From positions 186,001-250,000 of the forward strand of contig NZ_BMPD01000003.1 of assembly GCF_014647415.1 (NCBI RefSeq): a DNA stretch of 64,000 bases. Direction: 5' to 3'. The translations under genes were made by a program, and so were the position numbers. This stretch comes from Haloarcula sebkhae (GTDB lineage Archaea; Halobacteriota; Halobacteria; Halobacteriales; Haloarculaceae). The notes below the pieces were generated by a model that was not told the origin of the DNA, searched no databases, and saw nothing but the letters and a program-made list of their open reading frames with translations. Positions within the stretch are counted from its first letter, which is position 1. Every line of letters starts with the position of its first letter. Positions 43,290 to 52,197 of the stretch are shown in pieces.

Positions 43290-43706
43290 TCACCCCTCTG
43301 CGAACATCTCAACGACGCGGTCTAGGTCGGGTGACAGTTCCTGCATCACGTCTGTCGTCGTGAGAATACCGACGCTGTCGGCCTGTCCGTCGACCACGAG
43401 CCGCTTGATGCTGTGCTCGACCATCGTATCAATGGCTTCCTCTAGCGGGGCACCGGGTTCGATGGTCTTGACAGGGGTCGTCATCAGGTCACCAACTGGC
43501 GTCGTATCCGGGTCGATCCCATCGCGGAGGCCAGCGATAATGTCTGTCTTCGTGAGTATCCCTCGCCCGTACTCGGTTTCAACGACGACAGGACCGACCG
43601 CTTCGGACGCAAGAAGCTTCGAAACATCTCGAGCGGAAAGCTCGCTGTCGACGGTTTTCACCGGCTTCGTCATCATCTGCCCGATTGATGTGTCAAGTGA
43701 ATTCAT
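43290..43706 (-). CDS. CBS-domain pair protein
   Basis: 138 residues that are two CBS motifs in tandem: IGQMMTKPVKTVDSELSARD with GILTKTDIIAGL, then VGDLMTTPVKTIEPGAPLEE with GILTTTDVMQEL. Such pairs bind adenosyl nucleotides and act as cellular energy sensors, usually for a partner enzyme or channel that is not evident here. The start at 43706 (MNSLDTSIGQ) avoids an 11-residue extension with no domain character. Cytoplasmic. Confidence 0.9.
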   Translation of the reverse strand: MNSLDTSIGQMMTKPVKTVDSELSARDVSKLLASEAVGPVVVETEYGRGILTKTDIIAGLRDGIDPDTTPVGDLMTTPVKTIEPGAPLEEAIDTMVEHSIKRLVVDGQADSVGILTTTDVMQELSPDLDRVVEMFAEG

Positions 43707-43769
43707 ACCATTGGTTAGCGAACACACATAATAAGTCATTTGACTCCCGCAATCGGTGCTGGCCTGGCT

Positions 43770-44234
43770 TTACCAGTCAAAGTCCTCGTGAATCGCCAGT
43801 CCCACCTCCTGACATATCGGTCCGACGACCTCGGTGACGCCGGCGAGAATTTCGCTGGAACGGACGGACGCCTCGTGGCCGCTGAACCTGCTCATCTCGT
43901 CGCTGCTGACGCTGTACACGACCCGGCCGAGACCAGCGTACCGGAGGCCGCCGGCACACATCGGGCACGGTTCGGTACTCGTGTACATCACAATTTCCGC
44001 GCGCTCGTCCGGGCCAAACTCACGCATTGCCCGGTGCGCCAGTTGGAGTTCCGGATGGCGGCGCACATCGGATTCGGTGAGAACGCGGTTCGACGCCTCC
44101 ATGACGATCTCGTCGTCACGAACGAGTACAGATCCGAACGGCCGGTCACCGCGGTCGACAGCGGTCCGAGCCAGCTCGAACGCACGCTGTATATGCGTTT
44201 CGTGGTCGAACTCGTCGAACTCTGAAACGGACAT
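43770..44234 (-). CDS. Nucleoside deaminase (cytidine/deoxycytidylate deaminase fold)
   Basis: 154 residues with the zinc motif PCPMCAGG (Cys pair) and, upstream, RRHPELQLAH in place of the common H-A-E; His and Glu are kept with Pro between. The PFGSVLVRDDEIVMEASNRV stretch is typical of guanine/cytosine deaminase or TadA-like proteins. The substrate could be guanine, cytosine or a nucleoside; the length fits a free-base or nucleoside enzyme more than tRNA TadA. The start at 44234 follows from the MSVSEFDEFD beginning. It is divergent from trmY. Confidence 0.85.
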   Translation of the reverse strand: MSVSEFDEFDHETHIQRAFELARTAVDRGDRPFGSVLVRDDEIVMEASNRVLTESDVRRHPELQLAHRAMREFGPDERAEIVMYTSTEPCPMCAGGLRYAGLGRVVYSVSSDEMSRFSGHEASVRSSEILAGVTEVVGPICQEVGLAIHEDFDW

Positions 44235-44396
44235 AACGGCGCTTCGACCCGCAGTCGGAAGTAGGCTCGGCGAGGGACACCACCGCCGTGGCCTCGACTG
44301 TGGCCCCCACTCGGCATCTGGCTCCCCGTCAGCATGGATGAAAGCTGACGGGTTCGCGGTCGATGCACGTAAGTCTCTGACCGGCTTCGCACCCGT

Positions 44397-44993
44397 ATGC
44401 GCCAGTTCGTCATCATCGGTCACGACGCCCCGACGACGCCGGATTTCTCGCTCGACGATCTGGCCGGCGCGGCCGGCCGGCTCGACGTGCTCTGTCGGTG
44501 TGTCACCAGCGCGTTTTTCCTGAGCCACGCCATCCGCGAGGACGTACGAGTACACCTCGTTCTATCGGATGAGTACACTGTCACGTTCGAGGGAAGCGAC
44601 CTCCGCCGGCTGAACCCAGACGAACGGTCCACGGCGGCGCTGATACGCAAGGCGCTAGAAGAGCGCGAGGAAGCTATCGGGCACATTCCGGTCGAAACGT
44701 CGCCAGGGGTTTCGCTCACGCGACGGGGGTTCGAGGGGACGCTCGACGACGCGGCGAGCCGCGGAACTGTCGTCCAGTTGCACGAGGACGGCGACCCCGT
44801 CGTCGACGTTGCCCCGCCGTCTGACCCGGTGTTTGTCCTCTCGGATCATCACGACTTTCGGGACGAGGAAGCGGCGCTGCTGGCTGACCACGCGGACGAG
44901 CGCGTCTCGATTGGCCCGAAGGCACTCCATGCTGATCACTCGATCACGGTCGCGCACAACTATCTGGACACGGCAGGGTTCGAGCAGTACTGA
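44397..44993 (+). CDS. trmY: tRNA (pseudouridine-54 N1)-methyltransferase
   Basis: 198-residue SPOUT-family methyltransferase starting [20 protein letters not shown], the archaeal TrmY hallmark. It makes N1-methylpseudouridine at tRNA position 54 from the pseudouridine laid down by Pus10. The SAM-binding knot is near the C-terminus (FVLSDHHDF, then [21 protein letters not shown]). Length is normal. It is divergent from the deaminase gene. Confidence 0.94.
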   Translation: MRQFVIIGHDAPTTPDFSLDDLAGAAGRLDVLCRCVTSAFFLSHAIREDVRVHLVLSDEYTVTFEGSDLRRLNPDERSTAALIRKALEEREEAIGHIPVETSPGVSLTRRGFEGTLDDAASRGTVVQLHEDGDPVVDVAPPSDPVFVLSDHHDFRDEEAALLADHADERVSIGPKALHADHSITVAHNYLDTAGFEQY

Positions 44994-45121
44994 CGGGGCA
45001 CGCTTGGAGACTGCCAGAAGGGTTTTCCTCCGCGGTTCGCTGAATGATGTATGCAATTATTGGGTTCGGAGACAGCGACGGGTCGCGCTGTCCCACGACG
45101 CACCGAAGCGACGGGGGATCG

Positions 45122-47227
45122 ATGACTGACCGGGAAAGCTTGTCCCGTCGTGCGGTTCTGCAGACGGTCGCCGGAGCCGGTCTCGCATCTGTCGCCGGCT
45201 GTTCGGCGCTCGAAAGCGAGGGGGACGACGCGGCCTCAACAGTCGAGGGCGAACGAGCCGAAGAACTAGCCCGGCGGTTCGCACCGACGCTGTATTTTGA
45301 CCGGACGGAGCCGTGGTTCCCGACGGACCCACGGCCGTACACCAGCGAACGGGACGGCGAGACCATCGTTGACGGATTCGACGCGTTTGACGGGTATCAC
45401 GAGCGGATGAGCGACGGCAACCCGCCGGACCCGACGGCGTTCTACAACGTTGTCGAGTACGAGAGCTCCCCACTCGCCGTCGTCCAGTTCTGGTTCTACT
45501 CGGCGTTCGACCAGTTCACGACGAACTTCCACTGGCACGACTGGGAGGTCCTCCACGTGTTCGTCGACACGGAGACTGGCGACCCGCAACTGTACGTCGC
45601 TAGCTCCCATTCCCGGAAAGTACCCAACAACGAGTTTCTCGACCCGGACCCGGAGATGGTCCCGCGCATCCTCACGGAACTGGGGTCACACTCCAGCGCA
45701 CTGTCGGTCAACGATGTCCGCGACCGCTTCACCCGGCTGCCGGAGGGCGACCAGTTCGCGGATATCACGAACAGCGCCGTCGAAACCATCGAGGACCTCG
45801 CGGAGATCCCGGTCGCCTACGGTCTCCCACGCGACGAAGGGTCCCGGCTCCCCTATCTCGTGCCGGAGTACGAGGGCGCACCGCTGTACGAACACGAGCG
45901 GCTCCCGTCGGTCAGCCGCGAGGACCTCATCTCGGAGTCGCTCACCGTCCGCTCGTTCGACAGCCTCACCGAACCGCCGTCGGACCTGCCGACGCGGGAG
46001 ACGGGACTCGTGTTCCAGCACACCGACCGCGGCGAGGCTGACCCGGACATCGAGTACGACCTCGTGCCGAGCAGCGAACTGGAACACATCTCCGATTTCA
46101 CCGGCCCGCAGTTGAGCTTCGAGTTCGCCGTGCCCGAGTTCGCCGAGGACGCCGTCGCGGGCCACATCACAACGACGGGCGCGCCTTGGGACCAGCCACG
46201 GTACGAGAACCCCGCCGCGGATATCTCCGAGCCGAACCACCGGGCGGCGCTGGCCGAGCGCTACGACGCCATCGGGGCACCAGCGGAGATACGGACCGTC
46301 GTTGCCAGCCTCTCGGAGGCCGTCTCGAACGACGACGCGCCCGAGGACGAAGGGCTCACGACCGAGGACACCACCGTCGAGTCTGTCGCCCTGCTGGAGA
46401 GCGACCCCGAGGCCGTCCCGACTTTTTCAGGTCTGGCTGTCGTTCAGGATGTGCCTGCGGGCGAACACCGGTTCACCGTCAACGGGGCCGGTGTCGCGCC
46501 ACACAGCGAAACTGTCTCAGTTCCCGACGCGGAGACGGCCGACGGACCGACCAGAGCGGGGGTCGACGGCGAGGTCCCGCTCGTCGCCCGGGAGAACGCG
46601 GCCCGCCTCGAAGTCGACCCGTCGGGAGCCGATAGTGACCTCACCGACCTCGCCATCGAAGACGACTTCGCCGGCCGGCTGTACGACGCCCCGCTCTCGG
46701 AACCCGATGCCGTGTACGTCCACGGCGGCGGCGCGTACACGACGGAGGTCCGGGACCGCGACGACGAGATCGGTGCGTTCCGGGTGAATCCGGACCCTGA
46801 GGCCGACACCGCCGCACAGATCGAACAGCCCCAGACTGGCAAGGCGTCGCTGGCGTCGTTCCTCGTCGATATCGCCGAGGAGACGCGCCAAGCGGTGCGT
46901 GCAGAGATGGACGATGACGTCGACGACGACGACAATGACGACAACCCCGGGAGCGGCGGTGGCTCCGAGAACGCTATCCAGGGCCTCGAACGGGCGCTTG
47001 CGGCTGTCGTTGAGGCCGCCAGGCGGGCGACGGAACGCGCCGAGGCCGGTGACCGCGGGAACGCCGACAAGCAACTCCAGGCTGTCGCTGATCGACTCCA
47101 ACGCGTCGCGGCCAGAATCGAGGAGGCCAGCGACGACCTCTCGGACCCACTGTCGAACGCGGCCCGGAAACGCCTCGAACAGGCAGACCGGCGGACCGAG
47201 CAGGCTCTGGCCGCCGACAAACTGTAA
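45122..47227 (+). CDS. Large Tat lipoprotein with HWHDWE (NLP/Vps62-like) domain and C-terminal coiled coil
   Basis: 701 residues from ATG 45122: twin-arginine signal LSRRAVLQTVAGAGLASVAGC with lipobox Cys27. Then a domain starting RRFAPTLYFDRTEPWFPTDP and containing FWFYSAFDQF with NFHWHDWEVLHVFVD (135-149). The H-W-H-D-W-E recalls the G-H-R-H-D-W-E core of NLP/NPP1 proteins, which binds metal. An Ig-like or carbohydrate-type beta region follows, then an Asp-rich linker near residue 600 and a helical tail rich in Ala, Arg and Glu. The in-frame upstream start at 45044 is rejected because it would bury the signal. Function unknown; a cell-surface hydrolase or ligand-binding role is conceivable. 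Confidence 0.78.
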   Translation: MTDRESLSRRAVLQTVAGAGLASVAGCSALESEGDDAASTVEGERAEELARRFAPTLYFDRTEPWFPTDPRPYTSERDGETIVDGFDAFDGYHERMSDGNPPDPTAFYNVVEYESSPLAVVQFWFYSAFDQFTTNFHWHDWEVLHVFVDTETGDPQLYVASSHSRKVPNNEFLDPDPEMVPRILTELGSHSSALSVNDVRDRFTRLPEGDQFADITNSAVETIEDLAEIPVAYGLPRDEGSRLPYLVPEYEGAPLYEHERLPSVSREDLISESLTVRSFDSLTEPPSDLPTRETGLVFQHTDRGEADPDIEYDLVPSSELEHISDFTGPQLSFEFAVPEFAEDAVAGHITTTGAPWDQPRYENPAADISEPNHRAALAERYDAIGAPAEIRTVVASLSEAVSNDDAPEDEGLTTEDTTVESVALLESDPEAVPTFSGLAVVQDVPAGEHRFTVNGAGVAPHSETVSVPDAETADGPTRAGVDGEVPLVARENAARLEVDPSGADSDLTDLAIEDDFAGRLYDAPLSEPDAVYVHGGGAYTTEVRDRDDEIGAFRVNPDPEADTAAQIEQPQTGKASLASFLVDIAEETRQAVRAEMDDDVDDDDNDDNPGSGGGSENAIQGLERALAAVVEAARRATERAEAGDRGNADKQLQAVADRLQRVAARIEEASDDLSDPLSNAARKRLEQADRRTEQALAADKL

Positions 47228-47268
47228 GGACCCGTGCTGATTTTGCCGGTGGGGCCTACACTCCCGGT

Positions 47269-47814
47269 ATGGACGAGGAACTCGCTTGGGAGACGCTCGA
47301 TGCCGAAACCGCCTACGCCTGTCCGGGGTTCGATGTCATCCGTGAGGACGTACGCCTGCCCGACGGTACGGAGGGTAAGTTCGATTACGTACAACACGGC
47401 GAGAGCGTCATCGTGCTCCCGTTCACCCCCGACGGTGACGTGGTTGTTATCGAGGAGTGGCGACAGCCAGTCCGCCGGGTCAACTACGGCTTGCCTGCCG
47501 GGACGATGGAAGACGAAGACGACGATCCGAGCGCCGCCGCCGCTCGCGAACTCCGCGAGGAAACCGGGTACGAGGCAGATACGTTCGACCACCTCTACAC
47601 GGGCGAACCGGCCAACGGCAACACCGATTACGTGTTCCACTACTACGTCGCACGCGGATGCGAGGCGACGGCCGACCAGAATCTAGACCACAACGAATCG
47701 ATCCGGGTCGACACTGCCGACTTCGACTCGCTGGTCCAGTCAGTGCGCGACGGCACGCTCCGTGACAGTCGGTCTGCCGTAGGTATCATGTACTATGCCC
47801 TGTTCGAGCGCTGA
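47269..47814 (+). CDS. NUDIX hydrolase, ADP-ribose pyrophosphatase-like
   Basis: 181 residues with a full Nudix box, GTMEDEDDDPSAAAARELRE continuing into ETGYEA (G-x5-E-x7-R-E-x2-E-E-x-G with an insertion), and VVIEEWRQPVRRVNYGLPAG upstream, typical of ADP-ribose/nucleoside-diphosphate-sugar pyrophosphatases. Cytoplasmic. It follows the large lipoprotein gene after 41 bases with no clear functional tie. Substrate is inferred from family. Confidence 0.88.
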   Translation: MDEELAWETLDAETAYACPGFDVIREDVRLPDGTEGKFDYVQHGESVIVLPFTPDGDVVVIEEWRQPVRRVNYGLPAGTMEDEDDDPSAAAARELREETGYEADTFDHLYTGEPANGNTDYVFHYYVARGCEATADQNLDHNESIRVDTADFDSLVQSVRDGTLRDSRSAVGIMYYALFER

Positions 47815-47839
47815 ACTGACGACAGTTTGAAAACCTGTG

Positions 47840-47853
47840 GAATGGTACCATTC
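47840..47853. promoter_or_regulatory. Perfect 14-base palindrome before the RHH-like gene
   Basis: GAATGGTACCATTC ends 5 bases before the ATG at 47859. The small protein that follows has an RHH-like segment and such proteins often bind palindromes in their own promoter, so an autoregulatory operator is likely, by inference. Confidence 0.6.
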
Positions 47854-47858
47854 AACAT

Positions 47859-48116
47859 ATGGCCTCGATCGCACTCGACGAACAGACGGAACGCCGGCTG
47901 GATAAACTGCGCGCGGCCGTCCGCCGTCGGACCGGCCAGCCGGTTTCGCGGGCTGAATTGCTCGAACGGCTTGTCGAGGACGCCTACGGGTCCCACGGCC
48001 AAGTGGTTGCTATGTTCCGAACGTCACAGGCGTACGTCGCCGACGAAGACTCCGGGACCGTCCACCGGCCCGAGCGCAAACTGGTGCCCGGCGGAGCAGA
48101 ACAGCCCGACGAATAG
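47859..48116 (+). CDS. Small RHH-like protein, 85 aa
   Basis: Begins MASIALDEQTERRLDKLRAA, a strand plus helix of ribbon-helix-helix type, then GQPVSRAELLERLVEDAYGS as the second helix. The last 40 residues are an acidic, Pro-rich tail (HRPERKLVPGGAEQPDE). A DNA-binding regulator or antitoxin-like protein is plausible; no toxin gene is adjacent. The 14-base palindrome just upstream supports autoregulation. tgtA follows 120 bases later. Confidence 0.75.
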   Translation: MASIALDEQTERRLDKLRAAVRRRTGQPVSRAELLERLVEDAYGSHGQVVAMFRTSQAYVADEDSGTVHRPERKLVPGGAEQPDE

Positions 48117-48236
48117 CGGCGCTGTGCCGGCCGGCGCATCGCTCGGCCCCACCGCCGCTCCCGGCTTCCGCCAGCGACGAACGGCCAGCCACGGGGGAAC
48201 ACAACCCTTAGGCCCGCCCACCGACGACGACGTGTA

Positions 48237-49709
48237 ATGACGAATTTCGAGGTCCGCCAGTACGACGCAGCGGGCCGGCTGGGCGAGCTAACGGTGCCAC
48301 GGGCCGGCGTCACCGTCGAGACGCCGACGATCCTGCCGGTGGTCAATCCGCACGTCCAGACGGTCGCACCGGCAACGCTGGCGTCGGAGTTCGGGGCGGA
48401 GATACTCATCACGAACAGCTACATCCTGCATGGCTCCGACGACCTCCGCGAGCCAGTGCTGGAGCAGGGCCTCCACGACCTGCTCGGGTTCGACGGAGCT
48501 ATCATGACCGACTCCGGGTCCTTCCAGCTCGCCGAGTACGGCGACATCGACGTGACGACCGAGGAGATTCTGGAGTTCCAGTATGAAATTGGCTCTGACA
48601 TCGGCACGCCGGTGGACATCCCGACGCCGCCGGATGTGGATCGAGAGCGGGCGACCGCGGAACTCAAAACGACCCAGGAACGGCTCGAACACGCCGCCAC
48701 CGTCGACACCGGCGAGATGCTCGTCAGCGCACCAGTTCAGGGTGCGACGTATCCGGACCTGCGGGAGCGGGCCGCCGCGGACGCCGTCTCTACGGGACTG
48801 GACGTGTTCCCGCTGGGAGCTGTCGTCCCGCTGATGAACGAGTACCGCTACGCCGACCTCGCGGATGTCGTCGCGGCCTGCAAGCGTGGGCTGGGAGAGG
48901 TCGGCCCGGTCCACCTGTTCGGCGCGGGCCACCCGATGATGTTCGCGATGGCTGCGGCGCTTGGCTGTGACCTGTTCGATTCGGCGGCGTACGCGCTGTA
49001 CGCCCGCGACGACCGCTATCTCACGGTGCAGGGGACGGAACTGCTGTCCGAACTGACCTACTTCCCGTGTCACTGCCCGGTCTGTACCGACCACACGCCG
49101 GCGGAGCTCGACGCGATGGACGCCGACACGCGCGAGGAACTGCTCGCGCGACACAACCTCCACGTCACATACGGCGAGATTCGGACGGTCAAACAGGCGA
49201 TTCGCTCGGGCAACCTCATGGAACTGGTCGACAGTCGCGCTCGCGGCCATCCGGCCATGCTCGACGGCTACCGCGCGCTGCTTGACCACGCCGAGCAACT
49301 CGAACGCACCGACCCGGTCTCGAAGGACGCGTTCTTTTACACCTCGAACGAAAGCGCCCGCCGGCTCGAGGTCCGACGCCATCAGGACCGGCTGGAGCGC
49401 CTCCCGGTCGAGGGCGAGGAGGTGCTGCTGACCGAAGGCAGTTCCAGTGCACAGTACGACGAGAACTGGGGCGTTCTGCCCCCGTTCGGTCCGTATCCGC
49501 GCGAACTCGCCGATACCTATCCACTGACTGCGGAAACGCCCGACCGAACCGACCGAGCGGCCTACGAAGCCGCAGCGACGGGGGTCAGACGATTGGTCGA
49601 ACTCCACCCCGACGTGTCCTTCACGCTAGTCCACGACGACTGGCCGGCGACGGCGCTCGACCGCGTGCCCGATAGCGTTCGCCTGCGTGACCTGCACGCC
49701 CGCGACTGA
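48237..49709 (+). CDS. tgtA: tRNA-guanine(15) transglycosylase (archaeosine)
   Basis: Replaces guanine-15 of tRNA with preQ0, the entry step to archaeosine. 490 residues: the catalytic Asp92 in [38 protein letters not shown], and the zinc site CHCPVC (278-283) with His306 in [12 protein letters not shown]. The C-terminal PUA-type region common in longer archaeal TGTs is not obvious, which fits the split with ArcS in haloarchaea. arcS and raSEA lie 2.5 and 4.8 kb downstream on the same strand. Confidence 0.95.
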   Translation: MTNFEVRQYDAAGRLGELTVPRAGVTVETPTILPVVNPHVQTVAPATLASEFGAEILITNSYILHGSDDLREPVLEQGLHDLLGFDGAIMTDSGSFQLAEYGDIDVTTEEILEFQYEIGSDIGTPVDIPTPPDVDRERATAELKTTQERLEHAATVDTGEMLVSAPVQGATYPDLRERAAADAVSTGLDVFPLGAVVPLMNEYRYADLADVVAACKRGLGEVGPVHLFGAGHPMMFAMAAALGCDLFDSAAYALYARDDRYLTVQGTELLSELTYFPCHCPVCTDHTPAELDAMDADTREELLARHNLHVTYGEIRTVKQAIRSGNLMELVDSRARGHPAMLDGYRALLDHAEQLERTDPVSKDAFFYTSNESARRLEVRRHQDRLERLPVEGEEVLLTEGSSSAQYDENWGVLPPFGPYPRELADTYPLTAETPDRTDRAAYEAAATGVRRLVELHPDVSFTLVHDDWPATALDRVPDSVRLRDLHARD

Positions 49710-49735
49710 CGGTTCACCTGTTCGACTGTCGGCAG

Positions 49736-50611
49736 TCAGACCGTCGGCACGTCTACGTCTTCGTCGGCCGCCTCTCGCCAGGAACGGGTCGGCTCCCAGC
49801 CCAGCATCGCTGTGGCTTTGGCTGTCGAATACGCCGCGGCGTTCCCCTCGACCGTGCAGTCGTCCGGAACACTCCCGTACTGCTCGCGCATGAGTTCGAC
49901 CAGCGGCCGACCCAGTGCGTTATCGGGGCCGACGCAGTTGAACGCCTCGTGCCCCGCGATCTCGGCAGTGAGGGCGGCCTCGACGAGGTCAGCCACGTCT
50001 CGAACATCAACGTACGACCAGTAGTTACCCGCCCCTGCCGCAAGGTCGTCGACGTACTCCTCGTCTCGACAGGGGTACTCACTGGGGATCTGTATCCACG
50101 ACGGGCGGATCGACGCCACGGAGATGCCGTCTCGGCGCGCAATCGTCTTCCCGATCTCCTCTGTGACGACCTTTGAGAGCCCATAGTCGTCCTCTGGCCT
50201 GCACGCGTGCCCTTCGGTAATCGGGAGTTCGTCCGGCAGGGGGGTCTCCTCGGCGAAGAAGAAGCCGTACGTGCCATCTGAAGAGCCCTGTACCACGTCA
50301 GCGCCGACGCGGCCGGCCGCCGAGAGGACGTTATGTGCTGCCAGTGTGTTGTTCTGGAACAGGTCTACGCCGGGGTGGTTCCCAGCCACCGGGATCGCTG
50401 CCCAGTGGACCACTGCATCCGGGTCAATGGCGGTGAGCGCGTCGAAGACGCTTCCGGCGTCTGTCAGGTCGAGTGCCCGGTACCCGACAGCCGGATGGCC
50501 CCCATCGTCTGGTAGTTGGCGGTCAAATACTGTTACGTCGTGCGGTCCGACGAGGCGGTCGACGATCCAGCGACCGGAATGTCCCCGGCCACCGGTCACG
50601 ACTACATCCAT
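49736..50611 (-). CDS. NAD-dependent epimerase/dehydratase (extended SDR)
   Basis: 291 residues from ATG 50611: VVTGGRGHSGRWIVDRL Rossmann motif (a G-G-R-G-x-x-G variant), HWAAIPVAGNHPG, a VQGSSDGTYGF active-site strand and catalytic DDYGLSKVVTEE (Tyr-x-x-x-Lys). Sequence details such as PCRDEEYVDDLAAGAGNYWS suggest a uronate dehydrogenase-like or nucleotide-sugar SDR. It lies between tgtA and an alginate-lyase-like gene, both unrelated to tRNA. A function in sugar-acid use with that lyase is possible; evidence is only proximity. Confidence 0.83.
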   Translation of the reverse strand: MDVVVTGGRGHSGRWIVDRLVGPHDVTVFDRQLPDDGGHPAVGYRALDLTDAGSVFDALTAIDPDAVVHWAAIPVAGNHPGVDLFQNNTLAAHNVLSAAGRVGADVVQGSSDGTYGFFFAEETPLPDELPITEGHACRPEDDYGLSKVVTEEIGKTIARRDGISVASIRPSWIQIPSEYPCRDEEYVDDLAAGAGNYWSYVDVRDVADLVEAALTAEIAGHEAFNCVGPDNALGRPLVELMREQYGSVPDDCTVEGNAAAYSTAKATAMLGWEPTRSWREAADEDVDVPTV

Positions 50612-50686
50612 ACCGGACCTGACGCCGCCGGCATCCAAAGCGTGACGGTGTCGCCGTTTCCCCTGGAGCGGTGCTTGCCTTACTCA

Positions 50687-52006
50687 CTACAGGTCAAGCC
50701 GGAACCGCTCACCGTGTGTGAACGTCGTCCAGCCAAGGATGCGTTCGTCCCGATGCGGTCGATCGGGGTTGTCGATCGCTGCCTGCTGCGCCGAGACGTA
50801 TGTCGGGACGTTCTTCACCGGCTGCCCGCCCTGTTTGAGCGCTTCCAGATACGTGTCTTTCTCGTAGTACGAGTAGGCCACCTCGTACAGCGAAGACGCC
50901 GACTCCTGTTTTCTGGCGGGGAAGCCGTCATTATTGACGAACCGGTCGGGGTCGCCCTCGCCCATCGCTTCCCAGACCTCTGGGTCACCCACGTATGGCG
51001 CGTGGGCGTCGAGAATCCGCTCGATCGCCCTTCTGTCGCCATCGAACTTCTGGTACTCGTACAGGGTGGGGCCATCGAGTTTGTCGGCATAGAGTCGACT
51101 GAGTTCCGCGGCGGTGACCAGTGCCTTCGCCGCATACAGCGAGTATGCGAGGCTCGATGCACGAATGATCTCGTTCTCCAGCAGGCCGTCCTCGCGGAGT
51201 TGGTTGAAGCCGGTCTCACGGTTCCGTTGCATGGCCTTCCGGAACCGGTCCCAGTCCCGGAGATACACGGAACCGGCGGCGTGGGTCATCTCCTGCCAGT
51301 TGAAGATGTTCTGCTGGCCCATTTCGGTCGGAATATTATGCCCCACGTCGTCCAGAAACGTCCGGACCCACTCCTGCAGGTCGGCCTCCACGCCGACGCT
51401 GTCGTCGTTCCACGCCTCGTGGCCACGAACGAGTTCCGCGCCCCACCACATTTTCGGGAGCGTAATGAACTGTTCGATGCTGTTCGTTTTTACCGGAGCC
51501 ATGTAGGTCTCCGAACGCAGGAACCAGTGGTCCAGCAGCTCGATTGCTTTCTCGGCATACTGGTCCGCGCCGGTGTACTGGTAGGCGAGGCCGAGGTCGC
51601 GGATCCGGTCCCCCGTCCTGATAGCGGCGACGTAATCTTTGCGCGCTCCTGGGTCTTCGGGCCCTTTCGTTTTGAACTCGTGGCCGTCGTCGTTGTCCGT
51701 GACGCTCTCGGGATCCGCTTCCATCGCGTTTCGAACATCCTTCATGAATGCCTCGTGGGCGCTTGTCCACGGGCTGTCGCCGTCCTCGACACGGGACTGT
51801 ATCGCAGCCAGTGTGTCGAGATGGACGAACATCGCGGGCCTGCTTTCACCTGTCGACTCTGACACCTGTTCTGTCGGTACCGGCTCCGTCTCGGGTGGCG
51901 CGGCCCTTGCATCCGAATCCCCTGAGGAGAGGCCCGAACAGCCCCCAAGCGCTGCGGCTGCTCCCGAAAGGGCGATCAACACGTCTCGTCGTGTCTGTCG
52001 CTGCAC
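50687..52006 (-). CDS. Tat lipoprotein with alginate-lyase-like (AlgL/PL5) domain
   Basis: 439 residues: signal RQTRRDVLIALSGAAAALGG and lipobox Cys23, a Glu/Pro-rich linker, then an alpha-helical toroid of the alginate lyase superfamily (TGDRIRDLGLAYQYTGADQY; FITLPKMWWGAELVRG; LENEIIRASSLAYSLYAAKA). At the family's N-N-H active-site turn it reads GQQNIFNWQE (230-239), lacking the usual His, so activity or substrate may differ. It is expected outside the cell, anchored by lipid. Degrading a uronate polymer is inferred. The neighbouring SDR is on the same strand, 75 bases away. Confidence 0.78.
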   Translation of the reverse strand: MQRQTRRDVLIALSGAAAALGGCSGLSSGDSDARAAPPETEPVPTEQVSESTGESRPAMFVHLDTLAAIQSRVEDGDSPWTSAHEAFMKDVRNAMEADPESVTDNDDGHEFKTKGPEDPGARKDYVAAIRTGDRIRDLGLAYQYTGADQYAEKAIELLDHWFLRSETYMAPVKTNSIEQFITLPKMWWGAELVRGHEAWNDDSVGVEADLQEWVRTFLDDVGHNIPTEMGQQNIFNWQEMTHAAGSVYLRDWDRFRKAMQRNRETGFNQLREDGLLENEIIRASSLAYSLYAAKALVTAAELSRLYADKLDGPTLYEYQKFDGDRRAIERILDAHAPYVGDPEVWEAMGEGDPDRFVNNDGFPARKQESASSLYEVAYSYYEKDTYLEALKQGGQPVKNVPTYVSAQQAAIDNPDRPHRDERILGWTTFTHGERFRLDL

Positions 52007-52197
52007 AGACGGTCAGTCATCCTCGGTAGATTTAGTTAGGGGCCAGCTAATCGGCGGATAACGACCTGTTCGCGATAACCATGGCCACATAATTCTCGGC
52101 CGGGACGAAGTCTGCTACATTTGAATCGCCCTTCACTCACGATGGCGGTGGTAGCCCAAAGGCAAGATAGTTGGTCGCGCGTGGCTGACGCCATTGC

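Noticed and set aside
43265-43300. tRNA-like T-arm (GTTCGAGTTC)
   Set aside because: The flanking bases do not pair as a T-stem and no acceptor or anticodon stem can be formed nearby.
48288-49607. 439-codon open frame on the minus strand
   Set aside because: Antisense to tgtA; Arg/Val-rich composition without any known domain.
50516-51862. 448-codon open frame on the plus strand
   Set aside because: Antisense to the alginate-lyase-like lipoprotein, which has a signal peptide and domain matches.
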